A stretch of DNA of 16,649 nt from Desulfobacterales bacterium. GTDB taxonomy: Bacteria > Desulfobacterota > Desulfobacteria > Desulfobacterales > UBA2174_A. This document shows, piece after piece, positions 1 to 6,780 of the stretch. The stretch lies in the NCBI GenBank assembly GCA_025454075.1, contig JALOPD010000057.1, forward strand, positions 1 to 16,649. The letters run 5' to 3'. How positions within the stretch are numbered: position 1 is the first letter of the stretch; each line of letters starts with the position of its first letter. The notes beneath the pieces are model-generated. The model worked only from the letters and a program-made list of their open reading frames with translations, searched no databases and was not told the DNA's origin. A program made the translations under genes and the position numbers.

Positions 1-44
1 GAAATCCACCATTTCTGGATGGACACTATTTAGATGTGGATTTC
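1..44. repeat. 9-bp inverted repeat at window edge
   Basis: GAAATCCAC at 1-9 is matched by its reverse complement GTGGATTTC at 36-44, with 26 nt between them. The window starts exactly at the left arm, so the element may extend further left. It could be the end of a mobile element or a hairpin. No gene is visible in the rest of positions 45-192. Confidence 0.35.
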
Positions 45-192
45 AAACGGCGTGCGGCGCTGAAAATTCGAAATCGGTTCCGACGGGCCTGAGTTGGGTT
101 CCATCTTAGTACAAAGCCGTTGAAACCTCAACCATGCGTTGCACGATCACCCGGGTTTAGGCTCCTTGCCGGGGGGGCTCGGGGTCGGAATT

Positions 193-618
193 TCAGCGCT
201 TGTGCTTGTCGGCCACGGCGTTCATTTTTTTGACGAAACCGGCGACGGAGCGGTCATCCGAAAAACGTTCGACGACCTCCCCGGCCGGGTTCAGAAAGAA
301 GATGGCGGGGATCCCGCGGACCTTGTATGCGGCGAGCGTGTCGTAATTTTTGTCCACGTCGATGTAGATGTTCACCAGCCGCGCGGAGGCGGCGGCCACG
401 CGCTTGTCCGAGAAAACGTATTTTTTCAACTCCACGCAGGGGCCGCACCAGTCGGCGGTAAAGAAGAGCATCGCGGGCTTGCCGGTCTCCTTCGCCCGCC
501 GCAGCCCTTCGGGCAGGTCCTGCACCCACTGGATCTTGGCGGCCGGGCTGTCGTCCGGTCCCGCCCAACAGCCCGTCACGAGCAACAACACCAGGGCCAA
601 CGCAAGCACACGACTCAT
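193..618 (-). CDS. thioredoxin-like lipoprotein
   Basis: This 141-residue protein starts with a lipoprotein signal: a hydrophobic stretch followed by the lipobox LVTGC, with the lipidated Cys at residue 17. The mature part is a thioredoxin fold with the redox motif WCGPC (Cys58 and Cys61) and the conserved cis-proline in RGIPAIFF (Pro104). It is therefore expected to act as a membrane-anchored thiol:disulfide oxidoreductase outside the cytoplasm, in the DsbD-gamma/thioredoxin_7 style. The partner is not visible. The ATG is supported by a GGAGGGAG ribosome site about 8 nt upstream. It begins 19 bp after the stop of the Dabb gene on the same strand, so the two probably form an operon. The fold and motif are clear; the substrate is unknown. 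Confidence 0.88.
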   Translation of the reverse strand: MSRVLALALVLLLVTGCWAGPDDSPAAKIQWVQDLPEGLRRAKETGKPAMLFFTADWCGPCVELKKYVFSDKRVAAASARLVNIYIDVDKNYDTLAAYKVRGIPAIFFLNPAGEVVERFSDDRSVAGFVKKMNAVADKHKR

Positions 619-637
619 CCGGGTTTCTCCCTCCGGG

Positions 638-997
638 TTACCGCTTCAGTTTTTCAAAAGGGTCTTGCTCCCATGCCGCAGGGCCGGCCTCGGTCGAGCC
701 GGCATCGCTTCCGTAAAAGTCCACCGTCGCCACGTTCTCGCACATGGCCTTGACTTTTTCAATCACCGGCAGGTGGTCCGGGTGGTTTTGGTAGCGCTGC
801 AGAGCCATGGGGTTGGCGAACAGGGAGACGATGGCGAAGTCGTGGGAGCGCGGCGACCGCAGGATGTCCCGGCCGAACTCGTACATTTTGATTTCCATGA
901 TTTTGTTGGGCAGCTGGTCGAGGGATTTTTCCAGGTCGCGGATCGCCTCCTCGGTGACCCCGGCCTTGAACTTCATGACTACCACGTGATTCAGCAT
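638..997 (-). CDS. Dabb (stress-responsive alpha/beta barrel) protein
   Basis: The protein has 119 residues when started at the ATG at 997, which follows an AAGGAG ribosome site spaced about 10 nt. The open frame extends to 1096, but that extension runs through an inverted repeat and should not be coding. The sequence has the features of the Dabb family: an N-terminal strand MLNHVVVMKFK, a helix rich in Glu and Leu, a middle strand around HDFAIVSLFAN, and the conserved YQNHPDHLPV segment. Dabb proteins are small dimeric ferredoxin-like barrels; most have no assigned reaction. The C-terminal 25 residues after the domain look disordered. It is probably translated from the same message as the downstream thioredoxin-like lipoprotein. 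Family assignment is good, function unknown. Confidence 0.85.
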   Translation of the reverse strand: MLNHVVVMKFKAGVTEEAIRDLEKSLDQLPNKIMEIKMYEFGRDILRSPRSHDFAIVSLFANPMALQRYQNHPDHLPVIEKVKAMCENVATVDFYGSDAGSTEAGPAAWEQDPFEKLKR

Positions 998-1043
998 GGG
1001 CGGGTTGCTCCTTGGTTCGAAGCTTTTAAACGGGCCTTTTTTA

Positions 1044-1086
1044 AAATCCCCCCGGCCCTCTTTTCCAAAGGGGGCCGGGGGGATTT
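1044..1086 (-). terminator. Long inverted repeat, probable terminator
   Basis: Two perfect 15-bp arms (1044-1058 and 1072-1086) of the AAATCCCCC...GGGGGATTT type enclose a smaller CTTT/AAAG stem. Read on the minus strand the hairpin lies about 80 bp past the stop of the 1167-1889 gene and is followed by a short T-containing stretch, so it may end that transcript. Similar palindromes are scattered in proteobacterial genomes as REP-like repeats, which is the other reading. A reduced relative appears near 7413-7431. Confidence 0.5.
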
Positions 1087-1166
1087 CGTTCCACATCAGG
1101 TTGGCGTGACGCGCCCCACCCGGCTGTCGACAAGCGAAAACGGCCGCATCGGACGAGTGGCCCGCT

Positions 1167-1889
1167 TTACTTGGCCGGCACCCATTCGGACGATCCCGAA
1201 AGGCGGACGGCCACGTCGGTGAACCACACCCGGAAGGCGCCGTCGGCGCTTTTGTGGTCGAGCGACAGAGTCAACGGTCCCACCTTCTTGTAATCTTCCC
1301 ACGTGGTGACCCGGGTGGGTTGGGGGTCTCCGCCCTTGCGGTAGATCCATTGCGCAATCCGGCCGGAGCCGTCGAGGAAAAGTTCGTAGACGTCCCCGGG
1401 GGTGTACCCTTCGTTGGCCGGGTATTTCACCACCATACGCTTGGCCTGGCCGGTTCCGATGGGCAGGTTCATCGGCGCTTTGTCCACGGTGACCGTGGCC
1501 GACCGGTCCCAGTAGAGGCGCAACGGGAAGAGCAGCCAGTAATTGTCGTTGACGAACTGGGGGTCGACCTTCTTGACCTGCTCGCCGGCCGCGCCGGCCG
1601 GCACGGAGCGCTCGTAGGCCACGGTACCGCCTTGCTCGGCCGTGCCCCTGAACGTCACGCGGTCTTTCTTGGGCTCCCACGACCAGGCGCGGCTGATAAC
1701 CCGGTCGGGGAGCTTGACATTGAACGTGTACCGCAGCTCCTCCACCTGGTCGAAATTTTGCAGACCGTACGCATCGGCAAGCCGGTCGCGCGGGGACTCG
1801 GAGCGCTGCCACCCGGCACAGCCCCAGCCGGTCGCGAGCAAGAGGGTGCTCACGGCGAGAAAGATGAATTTGGGGAATACGAGTTTCAT
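1167..1889 (-). CDS. Hypothetical secreted protein, probable lipoprotein
   Basis: The protein has 240 residues. The ATG at 1889 is preceded by AAAGGAGG at 6 nt spacing, which decides the start over the upstream in-frame codons. The N-terminus is a signal peptide with a Cys at residue 24 (LLATGWGC), close to but not a textbook lipobox. The mature chain has many alternating polar and aromatic strands, for example VEELRYTFNVKLP, YWLLFPLRLYWD and the late WEDYKKVGPLTLSLDHK. That last segment resembles the LolA-like beta-sheet proteins that bind lipids or lipoproteins; this is a resemblance by eye only. No catalytic motif was seen. I do not recognise a named family, so export to the periplasm or outer membrane is the only firm inference. 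Confidence 0.8.
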   Translation of the reverse strand: MKLVFPKFIFLAVSTLLLATGWGCAGWQRSESPRDRLADAYGLQNFDQVEELRYTFNVKLPDRVISRAWSWEPKKDRVTFRGTAEQGGTVAYERSVPAGAAGEQVKKVDPQFVNDNYWLLFPLRLYWDRSATVTVDKAPMNLPIGTGQAKRMVVKYPANEGYTPGDVYELFLDGSGRIAQWIYRKGGDPQPTRVTTWEDYKKVGPLTLSLDHKSADGAFRVWFTDVAVRLSGSSEWVPAK

Positions 1890-1954
1890 GGAAAGCCTCC
1901 TTTTTTTCATGGCCGGCGAATTGCGGCAGTAAAATTCCCGCAGGTATAGGAGGC

Positions 1955-1963
1955 AATATAACA
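1955..1963 (-). promoter_or_regulatory. Candidate extended -10 promoter
   Basis: On the minus strand the sequence TGTTATATT matches an extended -10 element (TG-N-TATAWT), with no convincing -35. It would start transcription about 60 nt before the 1167-1889 gene. Confidence 0.3.
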
Positions 1964-2041
1964 TCAAAATCCGGCCGGGAAAGGTAGATGAAAAATTAGG
2001 CCGATCCTGCGGCGGCATCCGGCGCGGCGGAAACGCCGTCC

Positions 2042-2566
2042 CTATCGTCCGCCTTTGCGCGCGTGCACGATCTGGTTTTTGATCTCGCTCAGGATGAAAC
2101 TGCTCTTCAGGCTGCGGGCGACGTCGTCCTCGCTGGGGGCCGCGCCGAGCATGGCCTTGGCGTGCTTGCGGATGCCGAGGACGCCTTCGGCGATCGGTCG
2201 GATGAAATAGCCGGCCCGGGCCAGGGAATTCCTCGGCGGTCCGGACATCAGGTTGATCCGCACGCACAACCGGCTCAGGCCGGGAGCTTCCTCGGCCCTC
2301 TCCTCCCCGGCCGGCTTTTTGCGGAGGTAGTTGATCTGGTTGGTGACCTCGTCGAGCGTGAAATAGGATTTCAGGACGGCGGCGATTTCGTCCTGGCTCG
2401 GCTCGGTTCCGGTCGCCTGCCGGACATAGGCCATGATCATCAGGATGGCCTCTTTCAGGCCGGCCCCGAGCTTCATCAGCGGCGGGGTCGCAGTCTTAAG
2501 GGCCGGGGCCCCCGGGGTGGCGCTGCGGCCTGCCGTTTCCAACGAGTTCATGGCGGGGTTCGGCAA
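2042..2566 (-). CDS. Hypothetical protein with two repeats
   Basis: I do not recognise this 174-residue protein. It is clearly built from two related, mostly helical units: residues 37-84 and 125-172. Both share the pattern E-x2-L-x-I, then G-x2-P-S, then a block with LKS-x-F-x-L-x-E and NQI, roughly 40 percent identical by eye. The unit linker contains a charged stretch and a small basic segment. The predicted start is a TTG at 2566 with GAGG 7 nt upstream; an in-frame ATG at 2551 lacks a good ribosome site, so the start is uncertain by five codons. There is no signal peptide or membrane segment, so it is probably cytoplasmic. The codon use resembles the neighbours, which supports a real gene. 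Confidence 0.7.
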   Translation of the reverse strand: MPNPAMNSLETAGRSATPGAPALKTATPPLMKLGAGLKEAILMIMAYVRQATGTEPSQDEIAAVLKSYFTLDEVTNQINYLRKKPAGEERAEEAPGLSRLCVRINLMSGPPRNSLARAGYFIRPIAEGVLGIRKHAKAMLGAAPSEDDVARSLKSSFILSEIKNQIVHARKGGR

Positions 2567-2595
2567 TCGTCGGCCTCGATCCGGCAGACGATCTA

Positions 2596-2624
2596 CCGCA
2601 GCGCCCGTTTATCGGGCGCTGCGG
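2596..2624. terminator. Perfect 12-bp GC-rich hairpin
   Basis: CCGCAGCGCCCG at 2596-2607 pairs perfectly with 2613-2624 around a TTTAT loop. It lies 58 bp past the stop of the 2682-3020 gene on the minus strand, so it may act as its transcript end. No T-run follows, so it is not a textbook intrinsic terminator. A REP-like palindrome is the alternative. Confidence 0.5.
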
Positions 2625-2681
2625 AACTGCCGCCGGCTTTTATGGCTCGGAGGGTGTCGGGATGGGGGCAAGCCCGGTCAG

Positions 2682-3020
2682 CTAAAACTCACCCAACGGG
2701 CGCTCGAAGGTCCACTCGAAGGGGTCCGCGACAAGCCTCTGCGTGGATTGATCGGTGTTGCCGCCCAGAGCGGCGAACGGGTAGCTGACGAGCCAGACCA
2801 CCGACCCCAGCGCCGTGCCTACGATGCCGATCGGCCGCATGACCAGGGCATCCCACATCATCATGCCGCCGGTGGGCTCCTGCTCGCACCCGGAGTAATA
2901 GTCCCGGTCCATGCAGCCGGCAGTGCTGCTTTGATAGGCCAGGGCCGGCGACCCCACGGAGCCGACCAGCAGAGCGGCAATCAGCGCAACGGCCATCCAG
3001 TTCGGTTTGAATCCAGACAT
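2682..3020 (-). CDS. Small exported or membrane protein
   Basis: The protein has 112 residues. It starts with a signal peptide ending in SPALA at residue 28. The mature N-terminus has two Cys (36 and 45) that could form a disulfide. A hydrophobic segment at about residues 60-84 may be a membrane helix, and the chain ends with DPFEWTFERPLGEF. The arrangement MRPIG-hydrophobic helix-P-F followed by a C-terminal F-x-RPLG is, as I remember it, a recurring small proteobacterial protein family with no known function. The ATG follows GAGGAGG at 5 nt. A sigma-70-type promoter about 115-140 nt upstream should drive it, alone or with the 2042-2566 gene. It is exported or inner-membrane bound; nothing more can be said. 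Confidence 0.82.
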   Translation of the reverse strand: MSGFKPNWMAVALIAALLVGSVGSPALAYQSSTAGCMDRDYYSGCEQEPTGGMMMWDALVMRPIGIVGTALGSVVWLVSYPFAALGGNTDQSTQRLVADPFEWTFERPLGEF

Positions 3021-3133
3021 CTGATCCTCCTCGGGTTCAAATTTTGATATATGGTAGCGTCCTCAAAAAAATCCTCATCGCTGATGCACCAGGCTGTGTC
3101 GCGAACCTGTTGCATGCGGCGGCACTTAAACGT

Positions 3134-3163
3134 ATTATACCCCGAAATCGGCCGGAAATTCAA
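3134..3163 (-). promoter_or_regulatory. Sigma-70-type promoter
   Basis: On the minus strand TTGAAT (3158-3163) is followed after 18 nt by a perfect TATAAT (3134-3139). Transcription would start near 3127 and leave an untranslated leader of about 107 nt before the gene ending at 2682. Confidence 0.6.
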
Positions 3164-3300
3164 ATTTTGTAATAATATTTAACCGATTCAAATGGTTGAA
3201 TATGTTTTTTCCATAGCTTGAACATCGGCATGATTTCGTCTGAAACCGGCTTTTAGAGCCTGCCCATTTCGCATTTTATTTATCGTCTCGAAATAGTACC

Positions 3301-3385
3301 GTCATGCCGGGCTTGATCCGGCATCCAGACGAGTCGAATTGAGTGGATTCCGCCCCGGATCGAGTCCGGGGTCAGCCGGAATGAC
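3301..3385. repeat. Palindromic intergenic repeat element
   Basis: The element begins GTCATGCCGG and ends CCGGAATGAC, imperfect inverted ends of one 85-bp unit. Inside are two smaller palindromes, one near 3307-3323 and one near 3352-3372. This GTCATnCCGG type with inner 'gatccgg' stems is known as a dispersed repeat in many proteobacterial genomes. It ends 17 bp before the priA start codon. Confidence 0.6.
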
Positions 3386-3402
3386 AACGTAAAGACAATT
3401 AT

Positions 3403-5856
3403 ATGACCGTTAATGTGACCGCATTTGCCGCACCCGCCATCGAAGTCGCCGTGGCCATGCCCGTTCGCGGGACCTTCACCTACGGCGTGCCGGAGCCGTT
3501 CGTCTTGGCGGCCGTTCCCGGTGTGCGCGTGCTGGCGCCGTTCGGCCGCCGCCGGGCGACCGGCTACATCCTGGGCCGGGGCGGCTCCCCCGGGCAGAAG
3601 GAGATCAAGCCCATCCTGGACATCCTGGATGAAAGCCCGGTCTTTCCGGCATCCATGATCCCTTTCTTTCGCTGGACGGCCGATTACTACAAACACCCTC
3701 TCGGCGAGGTCATTGAGGCCGCGCTGCCGGGCGGCATGACCTTCGTTGACTGCGCGGCCTTCAGCATCACGGAAAAAGGCCGCCGGCAGCTGGACGGCGG
3801 CGGGTTGACCGAGCTTGAGCGCCGGGTCCTGGACCGGCTCGCCCGCGCCCGGCTTCGGGCGCGCGAGCTTCGGAAGCAGGTGGGGCAGGAGGTGCCCGGG
3901 CCGCTGCTCTCCGCTCTCGAGCGCCGGGGGCTGTTGGCGCGGCAGGTGCTTTTGCGGGGGGGAGCGGCCAAGCCGCTGCAGGAACGCTGGGTGCGGGCGG
4001 GGGCCGCGCCGCCCTCGGGCGGGCTGTCCCCGAAGAAGCGCGCCGTCTTAGAGACGCTCCTCTCCGCCGGAGAGCTGCCGGTAAGCGAGCTGGCCGCCCG
4101 CGTCCCGCGCGCCGCGGCGCACCTGCGGGCGCTCGAGCAGGCGGGACACCTGGCGATCTTCAGCCGCAGGCTCTACCGGGACCCTTTCGGTGAGCCGATC
4201 CCTCCGGACGCCCCCCCCACCCTCACCGCGGCCCAGGACGCGGCGGTGAAAAATGTCTGCGCGGCGCTCGGGAAGGGGTTTCGCACCTTTCTGCTGAAAG
4301 GCGTCACGAGCAGCGGCAAGACCGAGGTCTACATGCGGCTGGCGGCCGAGGCCGTGGCCTCCGGCCGTTCCGCGCTCGTCCTGGTGCCCGAGATCGCCCT
4401 CATCAGCCAGACCGAGCGCCGGTTCCGCGCCCGCTTCGGGGAGCGGATCGCCGTGCTGCACAGCGCGCTTTCCGGGGGCGAACGGCTCGACCAGTGGACC
4501 CGCATCCTGCGGGGGGAGGCCCGGATCGCGATCGGCGTCCGTTCGGCGGTCTTCGCGCCCTTTTCCGACCTCGGGGTCATCATCGTCGACGAGGAGCATG
4601 ACGCCTCTTACAAGCAGGAGGGAGGTCTGCACTACAGCGCGCGCGATCTCGCGGTGGTCAGGGCGCAGCAGCTCAAGGCCGTGGCCCTTCTGGGCTCGGC
4701 CACGCCCTCGCTCCAGTCCTATTACAATGTGCGGACCGGAAAATACACGGAGCTGGCCCTGCCGCAGCGCATCGAGGAACGCCCCCTGCCCGATATCCGG
4801 GTGGTGGACCTGAGGCAGCTCCGGGACCTGCGCGGCCCGGGGCGCTTCATCAGCGACGAGCTGAAACACGCCATGGCCGAAACCCTGTCGCGCGGCGAGC
4901 AGGCGCTGCTGTTCCTGAACCGGCGGGGCTACGCCAGCTTCCCGGTGTGCGCCGCCTGCGGCAGCTCGCTGCGCTGCCGGCACTGCGACATCTCCCTCAC
5001 GCTGCACCAGGCGGCCGAGGCCTACCGGTGCCATTATTGCGGGTACAGCCGGCCGGCCACGGCCGTCTGCGACGCGTGCGGCTCCGGCAAGATCAAGCGG
5101 CTGGGCATGGGCACCGAAAAGGTGGAAGCGGCCGTTCGGGCCCTTTTCCCGCAGGCGCGCATCGCGCGCATGGACCACGACACCACCCGCCGGAAGGGCA
5201 GCATCCTGAACCTTCTGAAGGGCCTGCGCGAGAGGACCGTCGATGTGCTGGTCGGCACCCAGATGGTGGCCAAGGGGCACGATTTCCCGGCCATCACCCT
5301 GGTGGGCATCATCTGCGCCGACCTGTCGCTCAGCTTCCCGGATTTCCGGGCCGGCGAACGGACGTTTCAGCTGCTGGCGCAGGTGGCCGGCCGCGCCGGG
5401 CGCGGCGAGCGGCCGGGCCAGGTCATTCTCCAGACCTACAACCCGGAGAACTTCAACATCCGGGCCGCCCGCGATCAGGACTTCGAGGCTTTCTACGAAA
5501 AGGAAATCGGTTTCCGCAAGGCCTTGAGCTACCCGCCGGTGGCGCGCATGATCCAGCTGCGGATCTCCGGCCGGGACCCGCAGCGCACGCGGCAGTCGGC
5601 CGAGCGGCTGGGGGGCTGCTGCCGTGCGCTCAAGGCGGCGGAGCCGGAGAACTTCGCCGCGCTGGACATCCTGGGGCCGGCCGAAGCCGCTCTGGCACGC
5701 ATCGCCGGCAACTTTCGCTGGCAGGTTCTGCTGAAATCCCTGAGCGGCGGGGCCCTGCACCGGTTCATGGACCGGCTGATCGCCGACCATCCCAAGGTCT
5801 TCGCCGCCCGTTCCGAAAGGGTCGTGATCGATGTGGACCCGTTCTTCATGATGTAA
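3403..5856 (+). CDS. priA: Primosomal protein N' (replication restart helicase PriA)
   Basis: PriA is the 3'-to-5' superfamily 2 helicase that recognises stalled replication forks and reloads the replicative helicase. The 817-residue product has the full set of family features: an N-terminal DNA-binding domain (VAVAMPVRGTFTYGVP), Walker A in GVTSSGKTE (301-309), the DEEH box (396-399), and the zinc module with eight Cys (516, 519, 525, 528, 543, 546, 556, 559). The helicase C-terminal motifs GTQMVAKGHDFP and QVAGRAGRGERPGQV follow. The length is at the long end of the family, with an insertion of about 100 residues before Walker A. The ATG gives the expected N-terminus but has only a weak ribosome site. 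It is a complete single gene with no visible partners in the primosome nearby. Confidence 0.97.
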   Translation: MTVNVTAFAAPAIEVAVAMPVRGTFTYGVPEPFVLAAVPGVRVLAPFGRRRATGYILGRGGSPGQKEIKPILDILDESPVFPASMIPFFRWTADYYKHPLGEVIEAALPGGMTFVDCAAFSITEKGRRQLDGGGLTELERRVLDRLARARLRARELRKQVGQEVPGPLLSALERRGLLARQVLLRGGAAKPLQERWVRAGAAPPSGGLSPKKRAVLETLLSAGELPVSELAARVPRAAAHLRALEQAGHLAIFSRRLYRDPFGEPIPPDAPPTLTAAQDAAVKNVCAALGKGFRTFLLKGVTSSGKTEVYMRLAAEAVASGRSALVLVPEIALISQTERRFRARFGERIAVLHSALSGGERLDQWTRILRGEARIAIGVRSAVFAPFSDLGVIIVDEEHDASYKQEGGLHYSARDLAVVRAQQLKAVALLGSATPSLQSYYNVRTGKYTELALPQRIEERPLPDIRVVDLRQLRDLRGPGRFISDELKHAMAETLSRGEQALLFLNRRGYASFPVCAACGSSLRCRHCDISLTLHQAAEAYRCHYCGYSRPATAVCDACGSGKIKRLGMGTEKVEAAVRALFPQARIARMDHDTTRRKGSILNLLKGLRERTVDVLVGTQMVAKGHDFPAITLVGIICADLSLSFPDFRAGERTFQLLAQVAGRAGRGERPGQVILQTYNPENFNIRAARDQDFEAFYEKEIGFRKALSYPPVARMIQLRISGRDPQRTRQSAERLGGCCRALKAAEPENFAALDILGPAEAALARIAGNFRWQVLLKSLSGGALHRFMDRLIADHPKVFAARSERVVIDVDPFFMM

Positions 5857-5897
5857 TTTTTATGCGAACCCTTCCGGGAGGGGTCTGCATAAAAATT
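5855..5897 (+). terminator. Near-perfect hairpin at the priA stop
   Basis: An 11-bp outer stem (AATTTTTATGC at 5855-5865 with GCATAAAAATT at 5887-5897) encloses an inner 7-bp stem around a CGG loop. It begins inside the priA stop codon. The T-rich side is upstream rather than downstream, so it is not a classical intrinsic terminator; it may mark or protect the transcript end. Confidence 0.5.
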
Positions 5898-5964
5898 GCC
5901 TGGGCCGTGCGCCCTCAGGCGTTGCTTCCGGCACGGAAAATCGGTTTTTTGGCCGAGCGATGCC

Positions 5965-5993
5965 TTGACTTTGTGCAGGCCTCCACCTAAAAT
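5965..5993 (+). promoter_or_regulatory. Strong sigma-70-type promoter
   Basis: TTGACT (5965-5970) and TAAAAT (5988-5993) are separated by 17 nt, each matching consensus at five of six positions. Start of transcription would be near 6000, about 33 nt before the DUF1573 start codon. It separates this unit from priA. Confidence 0.65.
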
Positions 5994-6032
5994 TCAGTGT
6001 TCAAGCGTCAACGCTGCAAAGGAGAGCGCGGA

Positions 6033-6779
6033 ATGTACGTGAAACGAATAATGGTTTTCGGACTGCTGGCGGTGGTGGTCGCGGGGTGGGGCGTCTTTCC
6101 GCCGGCCGCGGCGCAGACCCTTGCGGGCGCCGGTGATGCCCCGGCCGTGTTCTTCCCGGAAAAGGCCTTCGAATTCGCGCCGGTGATCGACGGCGTCAGC
6201 GTCGTGCACGATTTCGTCGTTTTCAACAAGGGCACGGCGCCCCTGCAGATCAGCAACGTGCGGACCGGCTGAGGGTGCGCGGCCGTCTCCTTCCCGAGAC
6301 AGATCCCCGCCGGCGGCGAGGGAAAAATCAGCATCAAGGTCGACACATCGGGCTACGGCGGAAGAAAGCTGGAGAAGTCCGCCGAGGTCCTTTCCAACGA
6401 CCCCAAAGAGCCCGTGGTGCAGCTGGCGATCGCCGGCACGGTGGACCGGTTTGCCGCCATCAACCCGCGCATGTTGAACCTGCGAGGGACGGCCGGCGAA
6501 AAACTGCAGGGCACCGTGACCATCGTGCCCGAAGAGAAATACCCCTTCAAGGTGCTCGGCGCCCGCTCCCGCGAGGGGAAGCTCGCGACGAGCCTGAGCG
6601 AGGTCAAGGAGAACGGCCGGACGGCGTATGCCGTCGTCGTGGAAAACCTGAAGGCCGAAGCCGGGTCCTTCAACGACACGGTGGTGTTGAAAACCGACAG
6701 CCCCCTCCAGCCGGAGCTCGATGTGCGGGTGTTCGTCTACCTGCGGGCGGCGCCGCCGGCGGAAAAGAAGGCCCAGTGA
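6033..6779 (+). CDS. DUF1573 protein with in-frame TGA, candidate selenoprotein
   Basis: Read through the single TGA at 6270-6272, this is a 248-residue exported protein. The ATG at 6033 has AAAGGAG about 8 nt upstream. A signal peptide ends near PPAAAQ (about residue 33). The DUF1573 domain follows (about 45-145), an Ig-like fold related to ASH/hydin domains. It runs through NKGTAPLQISNVRTG, then the TGA, then GC, and continues in the same frame as IPAGGEGKI and DTSGYGGRKL. The family normally has Cys-Gly-Cys here, so the TGA replaces the first Cys (residue 80) and Cys82 is kept. The C-terminal half is a second beta domain. The next gene starts one base after the stop. Selenocysteine insertion is the favoured reading; a nonsense mutation or sequencing error is the alternative. 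The molecular role of DUF1573 is unknown. Confidence 0.75.
6270..6272 (+). other. In-frame TGA, possible selenocysteine codon
   Basis: This TGA is the only stop in an otherwise continuous frame of 249 codons. It sits at the first Cys of the conserved Cys-Gly-Cys of DUF1573 proteins, in the context RTG-TGA-GC. TGA replacing a conserved redox-type Cys is the usual signature of a selenocysteine codon. Confidence 0.55.
6279..6310 (+). promoter_or_regulatory. SECIS-like hairpin after the TGA
   Basis: GTCTC (6285-6289) pairs with GAGAC (6296-6300) around a CTTCCC loop, and GCGG (6279-6282) pairs with CCGC (6307-6310) across an asymmetric internal loop. The apical loop begins 18 nt after the TGA, inside the range known for bacterial SECIS elements. 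The loop has no G in its first two positions, unlike the canonical bacterial form, so support is only partial. Confidence 0.3.
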
Positions 6780-6780
6780 C

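Larger units (their letters stand above)
3021..3402. other. 382-bp divergent intergenic region
   Basis: No gene is seen. The region holds the promoter of the leftward gene (3134-3163), an AT-rich stretch around 3155-3235, and the palindromic element at 3301-3385 next to priA. I saw no convincing promoter or ribosome site for priA itself. Confidence 0.7.

Noticed and set aside
1000..1096. Longer N-terminus for the Dabb gene
   Set aside because: The extension translates an inverted repeat, and a good ribosome site supports the ATG at 997.
3021..3163. 60-codon minus-strand frame (2981-3163)
   Set aside because: It overlaps the promoter and leader of the small membrane protein and has no recognisable sequence.
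4048..5790. 580-codon minus-strand frame inside priA
   Set aside because: Shadow of priA in GC-rich DNA; no domain, and priA is unambiguous on the other strand.
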